This document shows positions 37,800 to 46,032 of a DNA stretch of 64,000 nucleotides, in pieces (within the stretch, counting starts at the first letter, position 1; each line of letters starts with the position of its first letter). Source of the stretch: Lachnospira sp900551945. Lineage in GTDB: Bacteria > Bacillota > Clostridia > Lachnospirales > Lachnospiraceae. The stretch lies in NCBI GenBank assembly GCA_048380335.1, contig DBFCCI010000006.1, forward strand, positions 22,526 through 86,525, read 5' to 3'. The notes beneath the pieces are model-generated. The model was not told where the DNA came from, ran no database searches, and saw nothing but the letters and a program-made list of their open reading frames with translations. The position numbers and the translations under genes were made by a program.

Positions 37800-37905
37800 A
37801 ACTTTTTATCTCCTTTTCTTAATATAATTTTATTGTATCAGATATTATAATCTGATTATAATTTGTACTTGTTATTAAAGCTTATAAGTAAATGATTTTT
37901 ATTAA

Positions 37906-37924
37906 AATAGTAATCATTACTGTT
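37906..37924. promoter_or_regulatory. PerR/Fur-type operator candidate 1
   Basis: aatagtaatcattactgtt, a near-perfect inverted repeat just downstream of the rubrerythrin -10 box. Half-sites agree with the other candidates in this gap. Confidence 0.55.
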
Positions 37925-37936
37925 TTGCTTGAGTTA

Positions 37937-37965
37937 AATATACCATGTTGAGAATAATTTGTCAA
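37937..37965 (-). promoter_or_regulatory. Rubrerythrin promoter
   Basis: On the minus strand TTGACA (37965-37960), a 17 nt spacer and TATATT (37942-37937). It is flanked by two AATAGTAAT-type palindromes at 37906-37924 and 37973-37988. Confidence 0.65.
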
Positions 37966-37972
37966 CAAAAAT

Positions 37973-37988
37973 AATAATAATTACTATT
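37973..37988. promoter_or_regulatory. PerR/Fur-type operator candidate 2
   Basis: aataataattactatt, with the same half-sites, just upstream of the rubrerythrin -35 box. Confidence 0.45.
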
Positions 37989-38119
37989 TTTATTTTTTGA
38001 AAATTATATTTTATATAGTAAGAAGTCAGTTTTGAGTTCAATATTTGTTTTATAAAACACGATATATATTATTATAACAATATTTTTTAGAAAAATACAG
38101 TTTAATTTAATTCAGGTAA

Positions 38120-38136
38120 AATAGTTGACAACTATT
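38120..38136. promoter_or_regulatory. PerR/Fur-type operator candidate 3 with perR -35 box
   Basis: aatagttgacaactatt is a perfect 17 bp palindrome. It contains TTGACA at 38125-38130, a likely -35 of perR, with a weak -10 (TAAACT) at 38148-38153. This suggests autorepression. Confidence 0.55.
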
Positions 38137-38156
38137 AATTATATATATAAACTAAT

Positions 38157-38175
38157 AATAGTAATTAATACTATT
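38157..38175. promoter_or_regulatory. PerR/Fur-type operator candidate 4
   Basis: aatagtaattaatactatt is a palindrome with the same half-sites, placed between the perR -10 region and its Shine-Dalgarno. Confidence 0.55.
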
Positions 38176-38198
38176 TTTATCAAGGAGGAGGAAAGTCT

Positions 38199-38597
38199 AT
38201 GGCTACTACAAAACACAGTAAACAACGTGATGCAATATACACATTTTTAATGTCACGCAAAGACCACCCTACTGCCGAAACAGTTTATGCTAACGTAATT
38301 AAGGAATTTCCCAATATAAGTCTTGGAACTGTATACCGCAATTTATCATTTCTCGTAGAAAATGGCATGGCAATTAAAGTTCCATGTAGTGACGGGTCAG
38401 TACATTTTGATGGAAATGTCAATCCACACTACCATTTTCAATGTACAGAATGTGGTGCAGTAATCGACCTTGAGATGGACGGAAAATCGCAAGAAAAAGC
38501 ATTTATAAATGCTGCTAGTAAGAATTTCGGTGGAACAATTGATGGTAACGTAACTTTCTTTTATGGCAAATGTCCTCACTGTGTAAACAAAGAATAA
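38199..38597 (+). CDS. perR: Fur family peroxide-responsive repressor (PerR-like)
   Basis: 132 aa. A winged helix (about 1-75, TVYRNLSFLVENG) is followed by a dimerisation and metal-binding domain. The structural zinc site has two CxxC pairs (CTECG at about 87-91 and CPHC at about 126-129). The regulatory metal site His appears in PHYHFQC. PerR senses H2O2 by Fe-catalysed His oxidation and represses peroxide-detoxifying genes. PerR rather than Fur or Zur is inferred from the divergent rubrerythrin and the shared palindromes. The start has GGAGGAGG upstream. Confidence 0.88.
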   Translation: MATTKHSKQRDAIYTFLMSRKDHPTAETVYANVIKEFPNISLGTVYRNLSFLVENGMAIKVPCSDGSVHFDGNVNPHYHFQCTECGAVIDLEMDGKSQEKAFINAASKNFGGTIDGNVTFFYGKCPHCVNKE

Positions 38598-38738
38598 CTG
38601 ATAGATAAACTATGGCTAAAATATGAGAAAAATACTTTGCAAGTTTTTAAGCTATTTTGCTGTTCTGATAGAAAGACAGTATATCCAAAGTCTGAAAATG
38701 ATATACAATTACTGTAAGATATTAACAGTTAAAACCAC

Positions 38739-38758
38739 CATAGCTTAATGTGGAGAGT
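38739..38758 (+). repeat. Solo hairpin related to the IS200/IS605 left end
   Basis: ccaccatagcttaatgtgg and the following agagt share 19 of 20 bases (catagcttRatgtggagagt) with 23129-23148 and resemble the transposon hairpin at 63303. The upstream flank is less conserved. It lies in the 38598-38975 gap. Confidence 0.5.
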
Positions 38759-38900
38759 AGTCAGTTTTATATGCGTTTGAGTATATTTGGAAGTGATTGT
38801 ATATAAGAACCCAACTAGGATTTGTTGTTAAAGTATCAGTGCGATAGTCACAAATATTTTGTAAAAATATAAAATTTGGCGATTGTTATGTAAGTAAAAT

Positions 38901-38960
38901 AAGTCCCGAAAACTCACAATTTATTGCTTTATGCAATATACTGGGCTTTGGGGACTTGTT
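38901..38960. terminator. Terminator between perR region and murG
   Basis: aagtccc at 38901-38907 and ggggactt at about 38950-38957 close a stem with partial inner pairing, with a T-run on the + side and A-rich DNA on the other. Likely terminates the murG operon. Confidence 0.6.
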
Positions 38961-38975
38961 TTTTAGTAGATATAG

Positions 38976-40034
38976 TTAGAATTTTGTGATAAGCTCCATT
39001 ATTTTGCCGATTGCGTCACTTTGTTCGCTGTTTTCCATATTTTGAATATACTTGTTGCGGTTAGTGTAAAGCTCATTTACTGCTGTTAATAGTGAAGCAG
39101 GTGTCATTTCTTCTTCTGTAAGGACTGCTGAGTAACCATGCTCTTTAAATGAGTTGGCGTTAAGAATTTGGTCGCCACGACTCGCATTTGCAGAAAGTGG
39201 TATTAAAAGGTTAGGCTTTTTAAGGGCAAGAAGTTCGCATATTGCGTTAGCTCCTGCTCTTGATATTACAATATCACTCATTGCGAATAAATCACGCATT
39301 TCTTTGCTTATGTATTCAAATTGTACATAACCTTCAATATTGTTAAGTTTTGTATCTGTTTTGCCTTTTCCGCAAAGATGAACAACTTGGAATTTCTTTA
39401 ATAATTCTGGTAAAATTCCCCTTACAGCTTCATTTACATGAACAGCACCAGTACTTCCGCCTACAACCATAAGAACAGGTTTGTCTGATGTGAAATTGCA
39501 CATTTTAAGGGCAGCTAGCTTATTGCCAGATAAAAGTTCACTTCTTATAGGAGAACCAGTAAGTACAGCCTTTTCTTTTGGCAAGTATTTTACAGTTTCA
39601 GGGAAATTACAACATATCTTAGTCGCGCCACGCATTGCTATTTTATTGGCAAGACCAGGAGTCATGTCAGATTCGTGTATAATTACTGGTATGTGCTTAT
39701 GGCTTGCAGCAAGTACTACTGGAACAGATACGAAGCCACCTTTTGAAAATACAACATCTGGTTTGATTTTTTTCATAAGACTTCTGGCTTGGCGATATCC
39801 ATTTAACACTCTAAAAGGGTCAGATAGATTTTTAAGACTCTTGTAACGTCTTAACTTTCCAGATGATATTCCATAATAAGGAATGTCTAAATCTTCAATA
39901 AGTTTCTTTTCTATTCCATTGTATGAGCCTATATAAAATACTTCATAACCTGCTTCTTTAAGGCTTGGAAGAAGTGCGATATTTGGTGTAACATGACCGG
40001 CAGTACCACCGCCAGTTAAAATAATTCTTTTCAT
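38976..40034 (-). CDS. murG: UDP-GlcNAc:lipid I N-acetylglucosaminyltransferase
   Basis: 352 aa GT28 enzyme converting lipid I to lipid II on the inner face of the membrane during peptidoglycan synthesis. The N-terminal GGGTAGHVTPNIAL loop (about 8-21), IHESDMTPGLANKI (about 120-133) and the donor-site VVGGSTGA...ISRAGANAICELLALKKPNLLIPL are present. I take the ATG at 40034 (MKRIILTGG, GAGGG upstream) instead of the GTG at 40049. Unusually it is not in a division and cell-wall cluster but last in a three-gene set after a TSCPD protein and a radical SAM protein, 26 nt downstream of the latter. Confidence 0.95.
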   Translation of the reverse strand: MKRIILTGGGTAGHVTPNIALLPSLKEAGYEVFYIGSYNGIEKKLIEDLDIPYYGISSGKLRRYKSLKNLSDPFRVLNGYRQARSLMKKIKPDVVFSKGGFVSVPVVLAASHKHIPVIIHESDMTPGLANKIAMRGATKICCNFPETVKYLPKEKAVLTGSPIRSELLSGNKLAALKMCNFTSDKPVLMVVGGSTGAVHVNEAVRGILPELLKKFQVVHLCGKGKTDTKLNNIEGYVQFEYISKEMRDLFAMSDIVISRAGANAICELLALKKPNLLIPLSANASRGDQILNANSFKEHGYSAVLTEEEMTPASLLTAVNELYTNRNKYIQNMENSEQSDAIGKIMELITKF

Positions 40035-40060
40035 TTTATAATCCCTCACTTTTAAATGAT

Positions 40061-40864
40061 TTACATCTTGTGAATAAAACGTTCTTTAAAACTGCAATGA
40101 ATACATAGTGGTTCAACGGCAGTTTTTTTGTGCCAACCGTTGATTATTGCTTGACTTCGTTCACTCTCAAGTATATCTCTAAGATGTGATGAAAATATGT
40201 TACCTAAATTCATTACTCCATTGCCATCAAGACAACAAGGCACAACAGTTCCATCGCTTAATATTGCAATGTGAGAGCGAAGTCCTTGACAAAAACCACG
40301 TTCATTACAGTAGTTATTTGTAAGGTCAGGCCATTCAAATGGTGACTGTACATTAATATACAAGTGTCTTTTTATTGTACAATTCTTATTACCGAATAAT
40401 AAAGGGTCTTTTTTTGTGTTCCACAATCTTAAATTGACTTCTGTATCTGTCCTTTCTGTCAGTACTTCGCAAGAATTAAAAACATTTTTAATATATGAGT
40501 CCATATCTATACAGTCGTTGTCATCAGCACTGTGAAGTGAAATATTAATCTGATGAACAGGGTATTTTGTTAATATATCCAGCTTTTGGGCTACAAGTGT
40601 GCCATTAGTTGTAAGATTGACAAGAATATTGTTGTCTTTACATATTTTTAAAATGTCACTTAAGTAAGGCGAAAGTAGTGGCTCACCTTTAACGTGCAAG
40701 TAGATATAATTAGTATATGGCTTTATCTCATTAATTATATGTGAAAATTCTTCAACACTCATAAAATGTGGTGGGCGAAGTGTTTCTTGACAAAATGAGC
40801 ATTTCAGATTGCAGGAACTTGTTATTTCTATATATATTCGTTTAAATCGTGCAACACTGCCCAT
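40061..40864 (-). CDS. Radical SAM / SPASM-like protein
   Basis: 267 aa. The radical SAM cluster motif is CNLKCSFC (about residues 17-24), with the GEPLLSPYLSDIL region. A C-terminal SPASM-type segment has CNERGFCQGLRSHIAILSDGTVVPCC (about 190-215) and CIHC near the end, suggesting an auxiliary iron-sulfur cluster. The substrate is unknown; SPASM members modify peptides, RNA or cofactors. It begins 1 nt after the TSCPD gene stop and is followed by murG after 26 nt, so the three are probably co-transcribed. The start region MGSVARFKRIYIEITSSCNLKC is normal. Confidence 0.85.
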   Translation of the reverse strand: MGSVARFKRIYIEITSSCNLKCSFCQETLRPPHFMSVEEFSHIINEIKPYTNYIYLHVKGEPLLSPYLSDILKICKDNNILVNLTTNGTLVAQKLDILTKYPVHQINISLHSADDNDCIDMDSYIKNVFNSCEVLTERTDTEVNLRLWNTKKDPLLFGNKNCTIKRHLYINVQSPFEWPDLTNNYCNERGFCQGLRSHIAILSDGTVVPCCLDGNGVMNLGNIFSSHLRDILESERSQAIINGWHKKTAVEPLCIHCSFKERFIHKM

Positions 40865-40865
40865 A

Positions 40866-41117
40866 TTAATTTTGATTGCTTTCTTTGTACTGACGTAAAG
40901 CCTTTGAAAGCTGGTCAGGGCATGAAGTTGGTCTAAAACCGCACTTTATACCTTCAATTCTTCTTATTGCTTCATCAATATCCATGCCTTCGATTAACGC
41001 AGCAACGCCTTGAGTATTGCCAGAGCAACCTCCGATGAATTTTACATTTGTTACTTTATTGTCAACTACTTCAAAATCAATTCCACTTGAACAGACTCCT
41101 GATGTTTTGTATCTCAT
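40866..41117 (-). CDS. TSCPD domain protein (TIGR03905-like)
   Basis: 83 aa, the small stand-alone TSCPD domain found also at the C-terminus of some class II ribonucleotide reductases. Conserved Cys residues lie in VCSSGIDFEV, GGCSGNTQGVAALIEGMDI and the terminal GFRPTSCPDQLSKAL, which names the family. A metal or iron-sulfur role is likely but unproven. First gene of the TSCPD-radical SAM-murG operon. AAGGA precedes the ATG. Confidence 0.88.
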   Translation of the reverse strand: MRYKTSGVCSSGIDFEVVDNKVTNVKFIGGCSGNTQGVAALIEGMDIDEAIRRIEGIKCGFRPTSCPDQLSKALRQYKESNQN

Positions 41118-41275
41118 AATTAAATCCTTTCCGCTGTGATAGCATTTTGTTAAAGTTATTTTGTGTGAGCTGATATTAATATAACAGTTCGTTTCGTATT
41201 ATATCATAATAAATATATTGTGTAGAGATGTGAAATATAAAAAATTGTTAAAATCATAATGTTGAGAAAGTATTT

Positions 41276-41303
41276 TTGACATAGTATTATAAAATAATAT
41301 AAT
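41276..41303 (+). promoter_or_regulatory. Promoter of the two-component system
   Basis: TTGACA at 41276-41281, a 16 nt spacer and TATAAT at 41298-41303, about 90 nt before the response regulator start. Confidence 0.6.
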
Positions 41304-41394
41304 AATTTAAGTTTACAACGTATGATTTTTAACATAAATAATAAGTTGTGGTGGGGCTTGAATTTATTAAAAAATATGTAATTAGGGGAATTGT

Positions 41395-42123
41395 ATGCGA
41401 TTTGCAATATGTGACGATGACAAAAACTTAATAGAAAAACTTAAAGAATGTATAAAACAAGAGTATAACAACATTTGGTATGGGGAAAATTTAGAGTTTG
41501 ATACATATAACAGTGGAGAAGCTTTAATAAATGCCTGCATTAATCAAAAAATTGAATATAATCTTATATTTCTTGATGTATATATGGGCGGAATAAGTGG
41601 TTTTGATACGGCAGAAAAGCTGGCAATAGCAGGGTGTGACATAAGAATTGCCTTTATAACATCAAACAGCGACCTTGTATACGATAGCTTTGATTATCAG
41701 CCATTTTATTTTATAAGAAAAGACAATTATGACATGGTGATTAAAAGGGTATTAGTAAAACTTAAGAAAGTTATGAAGCAAGACAAGGTTATTACAGTAA
41801 TTAACAGGGGGCAGACATTATTTATACCACTTAAAAACATTTACTATATAGAAAGTGACAGACATAGTGTGCTTTTACATACAACACATTACGATTACAC
41901 AACAAGGCGAAGTATTAGTGATATGGAAAATGAACTAAAAGATGATTACTTTATTAAGATACATAGAAAATATCTTGTAAATCTTAAGTATATCAAAAGA
42001 ATAGATACAATACTTGACGAAGTTACATTATCGAATGATGTAAGACTCGAAATGAGCCGTCATGTTAAGGAAAATGTCAAAGAAGCACAGAAGTTATATC
42101 TTAGAGGTATGAAAAATATATGA
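41395..42123 (+). CDS. LytTR-family response regulator (AgrA-like)
   Basis: 242 aa. The receiver domain (about 1-120) has the acidic pair DDD at 8-10 and phospho-acceptor Asp in YNLIFLDVYMGGISGFD (about residue 61). The LytTR DNA-binding domain (about 135-240) includes IPLKNIYYIESDRHSVLLHT and FIKIHRKYLVNLKYI. Such regulators bind pairs of short direct repeats about 21-22 bp apart; a matching pair lies at 44208-44240. AGGGGA precedes the ATG. The stop overlaps the kinase start (ATGA). Confidence 0.92.
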   Translation: MRFAICDDDKNLIEKLKECIKQEYNNIWYGENLEFDTYNSGEALINACINQKIEYNLIFLDVYMGGISGFDTAEKLAIAGCDIRIAFITSNSDLVYDSFDYQPFYFIRKDNYDMVIKRVLVKLKKVMKQDKVITVINRGQTLFIPLKNIYYIESDRHSVLLHTTHYDYTTRRSISDMENELKDDYFIKIHRKYLVNLKYIKRIDTILDEVTLSNDVRLEMSRHVKENVKEAQKLYLRGMKNI

Positions 42124-43490
42124 TAAAAGATATGTTTGATTTGTTGGATACATCGTATGCTAATTTGGAAAATTTAGTTTGCAATATAGTTATAGTGATT
42201 ATTATGCTTCAACACACGATTATGCTAGAAAAAGATATGTGGTGTCGTGAGCGTATAAGAAGAAATGAAAACAACGCCCAAAATGAAGCAAAGTATATCT
42301 CAAAGAATAGAAGCAATTTAGTATATTTTTCAATGGTGGCAATTGTTGCACTGGTGGGAATTAATTCATTTGTAAGTGTTGTGCTTAATTATAAGCATTT
42401 GAATACTATTAATAGTATATATGTGCTTTTAATATTGTTAATAGTAGACCCAATTATAATTGCAATCCATTGTATTTTTGCAGGAAAGTTGCAATTGAAA
42501 GCTACAATTCAGTGTGTATTATATGTATGTGTTCCATTTGAGATTTCATTTATAATAGCATTTTATTTTAAGGATAATTATAAAAATATCCAAACTTATG
42601 TTATGGTTCTATATTTTATTATGTGGCTTTTAGTGTCACAGTTGTATAAAGTCTGGTCGGGCATTGTCTGTGTTACTGATGGACTTATTATGGCATTTGC
42701 AATGCTAGTATCATTTGTTGTTATAATTAACACAATGTACAATTTTAATGTAGATAATTGGATAAAGAATGTAAATATTTGTGGAGTGCTTTTAATTGAT
42801 TTTCTGATGGTATTTGCAATCGTTAATGGAAGTAAAAAACGAATAAAGTTAAAGGAACATTTTGAAAATATGCAGTCAGAGGAAAATAGGCAGCAGTATA
42901 TGAAAAAAATGTTTGAAGAAGACGAACAACTAAGGCGAATGAGACACGATATTAAAAATCAGTTAGATGTTGTTAAGTCACTTATGAATGATGAAAGTAC
43001 ATCTAATGAACTGGCTAAGAACTATTTAAAACAGTATAACGATAGATTTATGAAGTTAGAAAGGCTTATTGATACAGATAATGCTATTGTAAATGCTGTC
43101 GTAAATTCAAAACTTGTAAAGTGCAGTAAGGAAAATATAAGAATAAATACGACTATTCAAAACAAACTTAAAAGAATTGATGATATTGATATGAGTAGTT
43201 TAATTGGCAATTTACTTGATAATGCAATAGAAGCGCAGGAAAAAGTTACAGTAGATAAAAGATATATAGAAGTTAATATGTTAAATGATGATGATGTATT
43301 ATATATTTCTGTAAAAAATACTATATTAGAGTCAGTGCTTGAAAATAATAAACAGCTTCATACAATCAAAGCTGATAAAAAAAGTCATGGACTGGGAACT
43401 AAGATTGTAAAAGATATAGTTGAAAAATATAATGGCAGTATTGATTATTATGAAGAAGATGAGTTTTTTTGTTGTGATATAAGAATATAA
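42120..43490 (+). CDS. GHKL sensor histidine kinase (AgrC-like)
   Basis: 456 aa. The N-terminal half has about six membrane segments (about 15-245). A cytoplasmic helix with phospho-acceptor His in RRMRHDIKNQLDVVKSL (about residue 279) follows, then a GHKL ATPase domain: N-box SLIGNLLDNAIEAQEK and G-box SHGLGTKIVKDIVEKYNG. The architecture matches peptide-sensing kinases of the AgrC/ComD group. No AgrB/AgrD pair is nearby, so the signal is unknown. Overlaps the regulator by 4 nt. It probably controls the ABC cluster starting 0.9 kb downstream. Confidence 0.9.
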   Translation: MIKDMFDLLDTSYANLENLVCNIVIVIIMLQHTIMLEKDMWCRERIRRNENNAQNEAKYISKNRSNLVYFSMVAIVALVGINSFVSVVLNYKHLNTINSIYVLLILLIVDPIIIAIHCIFAGKLQLKATIQCVLYVCVPFEISFIIAFYFKDNYKNIQTYVMVLYFIMWLLVSQLYKVWSGIVCVTDGLIMAFAMLVSFVVIINTMYNFNVDNWIKNVNICGVLLIDFLMVFAIVNGSKKRIKLKEHFENMQSEENRQQYMKKMFEEDEQLRRMRHDIKNQLDVVKSLMNDESTSNELAKNYLKQYNDRFMKLERLIDTDNAIVNAVVNSKLVKCSKENIRINTTIQNKLKRIDDIDMSSLIGNLLDNAIEAQEKVTVDKRYIEVNMLNDDDVLYISVKNTILESVLENNKQLHTIKADKKSHGLGTKIVKDIVEKYNGSIDYYEEDEFFCCDIRI

Positions 43491-43494
43491 TTTG

Positions 43495-43541
43495 TAAGCC
43501 TTCAAACAGGTGTAAGATATATTATTCAGTTTGAAGGCTTA
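43495..43541. terminator. Bidirectional terminator between the kinase and the toxin gene
   Basis: taagccttcaaac and gtttgaaggctta pair around a loop of about 21 nt, with A/T-rich flanks. Confidence 0.75.
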
Positions 43542-43561
43542 TATATATTAGACATTCTATA

Positions 43562-43825
43562 TTAATATTCATAATGCCATTTACATGATATGATTTTAAT
43601 ATTGGATAATTCATCAATATCATAAACAAGTCGGTTAGTTTCGTCTATTCGTCTTGAGTAACCTGGTCGATACTTTAATTTTTCAGGTTTTCCAGTTCCT
43701 TGTAATGCGCCGTTGCTTCGGATATCTTTCAGTAAAGAATTTATACGTTTCAAAGTTTTCTTATCTTGTACTTGCCAATACATATAATCTTCAAAGGCTT
43801 CTTTAGTGAATGTAAAATCATTCAT
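43562..43825 (-). CDS. Txe/YoeB family mRNA interferase toxin
   Basis: 87 aa RelE-fold ribosome-dependent endoribonuclease. The family pattern W-Q-x-QDKK-x-x-x-RIN, KPEKLKYRPGYSRRIDETNRLVYDI and CKWHYEY is intact, including the Glu, Arg and His-Tyr residues used in catalysis by YoeB. GYSRRI replaces the common GWSRRI. The real start is the ATG at 43825 in ATGAATGA, overlapping the antitoxin stop. In complex with the antitoxin it should be inactive. Confidence 0.92.
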   Translation of the reverse strand: MNDFTFTKEAFEDYMYWQVQDKKTLKRINSLLKDIRSNGALQGTGKPEKLKYRPGYSRRIDETNRLVYDIDELSNIKIISCKWHYEY

Positions 43826-44078
43826 TTGCAAGTTTCTCCAATTCTTCCATAGACTTTATTATAACTTCACCCTTTTGTAATTGCTCAAAACTACGGTCAA
43901 GGTGAGCAAGATATTCAGCATTTTTTTTCGCTTTTTGTAAATCGTTGTATTCAGCTTCAGAGATAACAACAACATTTTTATTTTGTTTGCGAGAAACTAT
44001 AATAGTTTCACCATTAAAAGCTAGGTCGAAATATTTTTTTATATTGGCTCGTATATCCATTTGCTTTGTAGCTATCAT
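43818..44078 (-). CDS. Phd/YefM family antitoxin
   Basis: 86 aa. The N-terminal DNA-binding part reads MIATKQMDIRANIKKYFDLAFNGETIIVSRKQNKNVVVISEAEYN. An acidic helical C-terminus (EQLQKGEVIIKSMEELEKLANE) wraps and neutralises the YoeB toxin. It normally also autorepresses. A GGGGGTG site precedes the ATG. Palindromic agtact/agtactta-like half-sites just upstream (about 44095-44125) may be its operator. Confidence 0.92.
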   Translation of the reverse strand: MIATKQMDIRANIKKYFDLAFNGETIIVSRKQNKNVVVISEAEYNDLQKAKKNAEYLAHLDRSFEQLQKGEVIIKSMEELEKLANE

Positions 44079-44094
44079 ATAACACCCCCATTTC

Positions 44095-44126
44095 TGTACT
44101 TTAAATAGTACTATTTTAAGTACTTA
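44095..44126. promoter_or_regulatory. Possible YefM operator
   Basis: Repeated gtact/agtac half-sites (gtactttaaatagtactatt, then ttaagtactta) just upstream of the antitoxin gene, where Phd/YefM autoregulation normally occurs. Confidence 0.4.
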
Positions 44127-44207
44127 TATTTTATTATATTATAACAAAAATGTAAATATAATATTCCTGCCAAAATTGAATAATTTTAATGTTTTGTTAT
44201 TTTAGTT

Positions 44208-44240
44208 ACCATTCGTGCCGTTTAAACGACCACTCGTGCC
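44208..44240 (+). promoter_or_regulatory. LytTR-type direct repeat pair
   Basis: accattcgtgcc at 44208-44219 and accactcgtgcc at 44229-44240: a 12 bp direct repeat with one mismatch and a period of 21 bp. It ends 7 nt before the -35 of the ABC cluster promoter. Confidence 0.7.
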
Positions 44241-44247
44241 AAAGCTA

Positions 44248-44275
44248 TTGATTTAAGGAAAATAGGGGATATAAT
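44248..44275 (+). promoter_or_regulatory. Promoter of the first ABC cluster
   Basis: TTGATT at 44248-44253, a 16 nt spacer and TATAAT at 44270-44275. The poor -35 directly behind a repeat pair fits an activator-dependent promoter. Confidence 0.55.
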
Positions 44276-44373
44276 GCGAATATAGCTAAGAAATATTGAA
44301 CGTAAAAATAAATGCTATGCGTTATAACGGTAAAATTTAATTAAAGTAATACAAAGTTGAAAGGGTGAAAAGA

Positions 44374-45183
44374 GTGGTAAAAAAATTATTAATATTGAGT
44401 ATGACATCAATAATAGCAATATCATCGGTTGCTTGTTCGCTATCTTCTTCTAATTTATCTGCTGCAGAGCAAAGAGTAGAAAATTATAATAAAACTGGTA
44501 ATAAGACAAATCCTGATGAGCCAAAAGAATTAAAGACATCGTTTGATGGAGAAACTATTAAAAATTCAGCAGATAAAGCACAAGATGGTACAGAAATACC
44601 GATTGCAAGTATGAATGAAAAAGTAACGTATGATGGTTTTGATGTTACAGTCGAAAATGCTTGGAAAAGTGATGACCTTACATTGTTAGAAGAACTTGAG
44701 AGTGATAGTAGCTTTAAAGATTTTATGATAAGGGAACTAAATTATGGTGATGATGAACCAGCATACGATGATAATGGAAAGTGTTTAAAAAGAAATTCAA
44801 AGTGGATTTTCTTAAAAGTAAAAATGACAAATCATAATGATGATGCTTCTGATATCGAATATTGTATGAATCCATATTTTTATAATAGTACAGACGAAAA
44901 AAACTTTAAGTATGCAATAATAGAGTCATGTGGCTTTGATAAATATAAAGAAATATTAGATATAACCAAGCCAATCCATCAGCACAATAATTATTATACT
45001 TTTGAAAAGGATGAGGAATTAGAAACTATAATTGTATTCAGTTATTTAGAAGAAGTAACAGTAATAGATAACCTTTATATGAGTGTAAGATTTTTAACAC
45101 ATAAATTTAGAAGTGGATATAGTAGTTCTGTATCTAAAATACCATCAGGTTGTCCAATGATAAAGATAGAGTTTGACAATTAA
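44374..45183 (+). CDS. DUF5027-like lipoprotein
   Basis: 269 aa. A short signal peptide ends in a lipobox-like SSVACSLSS, so the Cys at about residue 21 is likely lipidated and the protein held on the outer face of the membrane. An Asn/Lys-rich linker precedes a beta-rich domain (about 85-265; KVTYDGFDVTVENAWKS, WIFLKVKMTNHNDDASDIEY) of the kind found in telokin-like/DUF5027-type proteins that accompany ABC transporters in Lachnospiraceae. The GTG at 44374 with AAAGGG 8 nt upstream is a better start than the GTG at 44365. First gene of a six-gene ABC set. Confidence 0.72.
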   Translation: MVKKLLILSMTSIIAISSVACSLSSSNLSAAEQRVENYNKTGNKTNPDEPKELKTSFDGETIKNSADKAQDGTEIPIASMNEKVTYDGFDVTVENAWKSDDLTLLEELESDSSFKDFMIRELNYGDDEPAYDDNGKCLKRNSKWIFLKVKMTNHNDDASDIEYCMNPYFYNSTDEKNFKYAIIESCGFDKYKEILDITKPIHQHNNYYTFEKDEELETIIVFSYLEEVTVIDNLYMSVRFLTHKFRSGYSSSVSKIPSGCPMIKIEFDN

Positions 45184-45198
45184 AATAGGGGAATAGTT

Positions 45199-46032
45199 AT
45201 GAAAGAGCAGATAAAAATAGAATATGAACGGGCAATACGTTCAAAAACACTGTGGGTAGCCTTAATTATAGGCTTAATAATAAGCATTGCACAATTTATA
45301 GTAGAAGTTATTCCAGAAGCAAAAGACCCATTGCAATTTTTTCAAGGAACATTTCAATGTTATCCAAAGTCAGTATTTAATTATTGGCTTGGCGGAAGCT
45401 TTGCCGATGCTTATGCAACAACATTTTTAACGATATTACCTGTGCTTGCAACACTTGCACATGGCATAACTTACTATATGGATATTAAGAGTGGTTACAT
45501 TAAAAATATTTATACAAGAACAACAAAAAAGAATTATCTTGTTGCAAAATACACAGTCACATTTATATCAGGGGGTATTGTTGTAATTATTCCTTGGCTT
45601 GTCAATTTGTTGTTATCGGCTTGTGTATTGCCATCACTTGTACCCGTAGGGAATGGTACTTTTGCATTATCTGGAAGTAGAATGTTGGATAAGGTGTATT
45701 ATACACACCCATATATATACATTATGATATTTATTGTAATTTATTTTTTATATGCAGGTGTATTTTCTACAGTAGCATTAGCAGCGGTGTATGCTATTGA
45801 AAATGTATTTTTACTTACACTTGTACCATTCATTGTCTATTATGGCTTTAGTGTTATTTCACCATATGTAAAAGTTATAAGTTGGTTAGGTAAGATTAAT
45901 CCAATTACATTACTTGATATGACACAGCCTAGGGGTTCACAACCTATGGCTATTATATTAGAGCTTTTAATTGTTGCAGTTATATCAGGTGTTATATATT
46001 TTAGAAATGGGGTGAAAAAAGATGCGTTCTAA
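45199..46032 (+). CDS. ABC transporter permease, cluster 1
   Basis: 277 aa integral membrane protein with about six segments (for example LWVALIIGLIISIAQFIVEVI, FISGGIVVIIPWLVNLLLSA, VFLLTLVPFIVYYGFSVI). The N-terminal cytoplasmic KEQIKIEYERAIRSK and a large first loop are usual for ABC-2-like permeases of bacteriocin export or immunity systems. 15 nt after the lipoprotein gene and overlapping the next gene by 11 nt. Substrate unknown. Confidence 0.75.
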   Translation: MKEQIKIEYERAIRSKTLWVALIIGLIISIAQFIVEVIPEAKDPLQFFQGTFQCYPKSVFNYWLGGSFADAYATTFLTILPVLATLAHGITYYMDIKSGYIKNIYTRTTKKNYLVAKYTVTFISGGIVVIIPWLVNLLLSACVLPSLVPVGNGTFALSGSRMLDKVYYTHPYIYIMIFIVIYFLYAGVFSTVALAAVYAIENVFLLTLVPFIVYYGFSVISPYVKVISWLGKINPITLLDMTQPRGSQPMAIILELLIVAVISGVIYFRNGVKKDAF

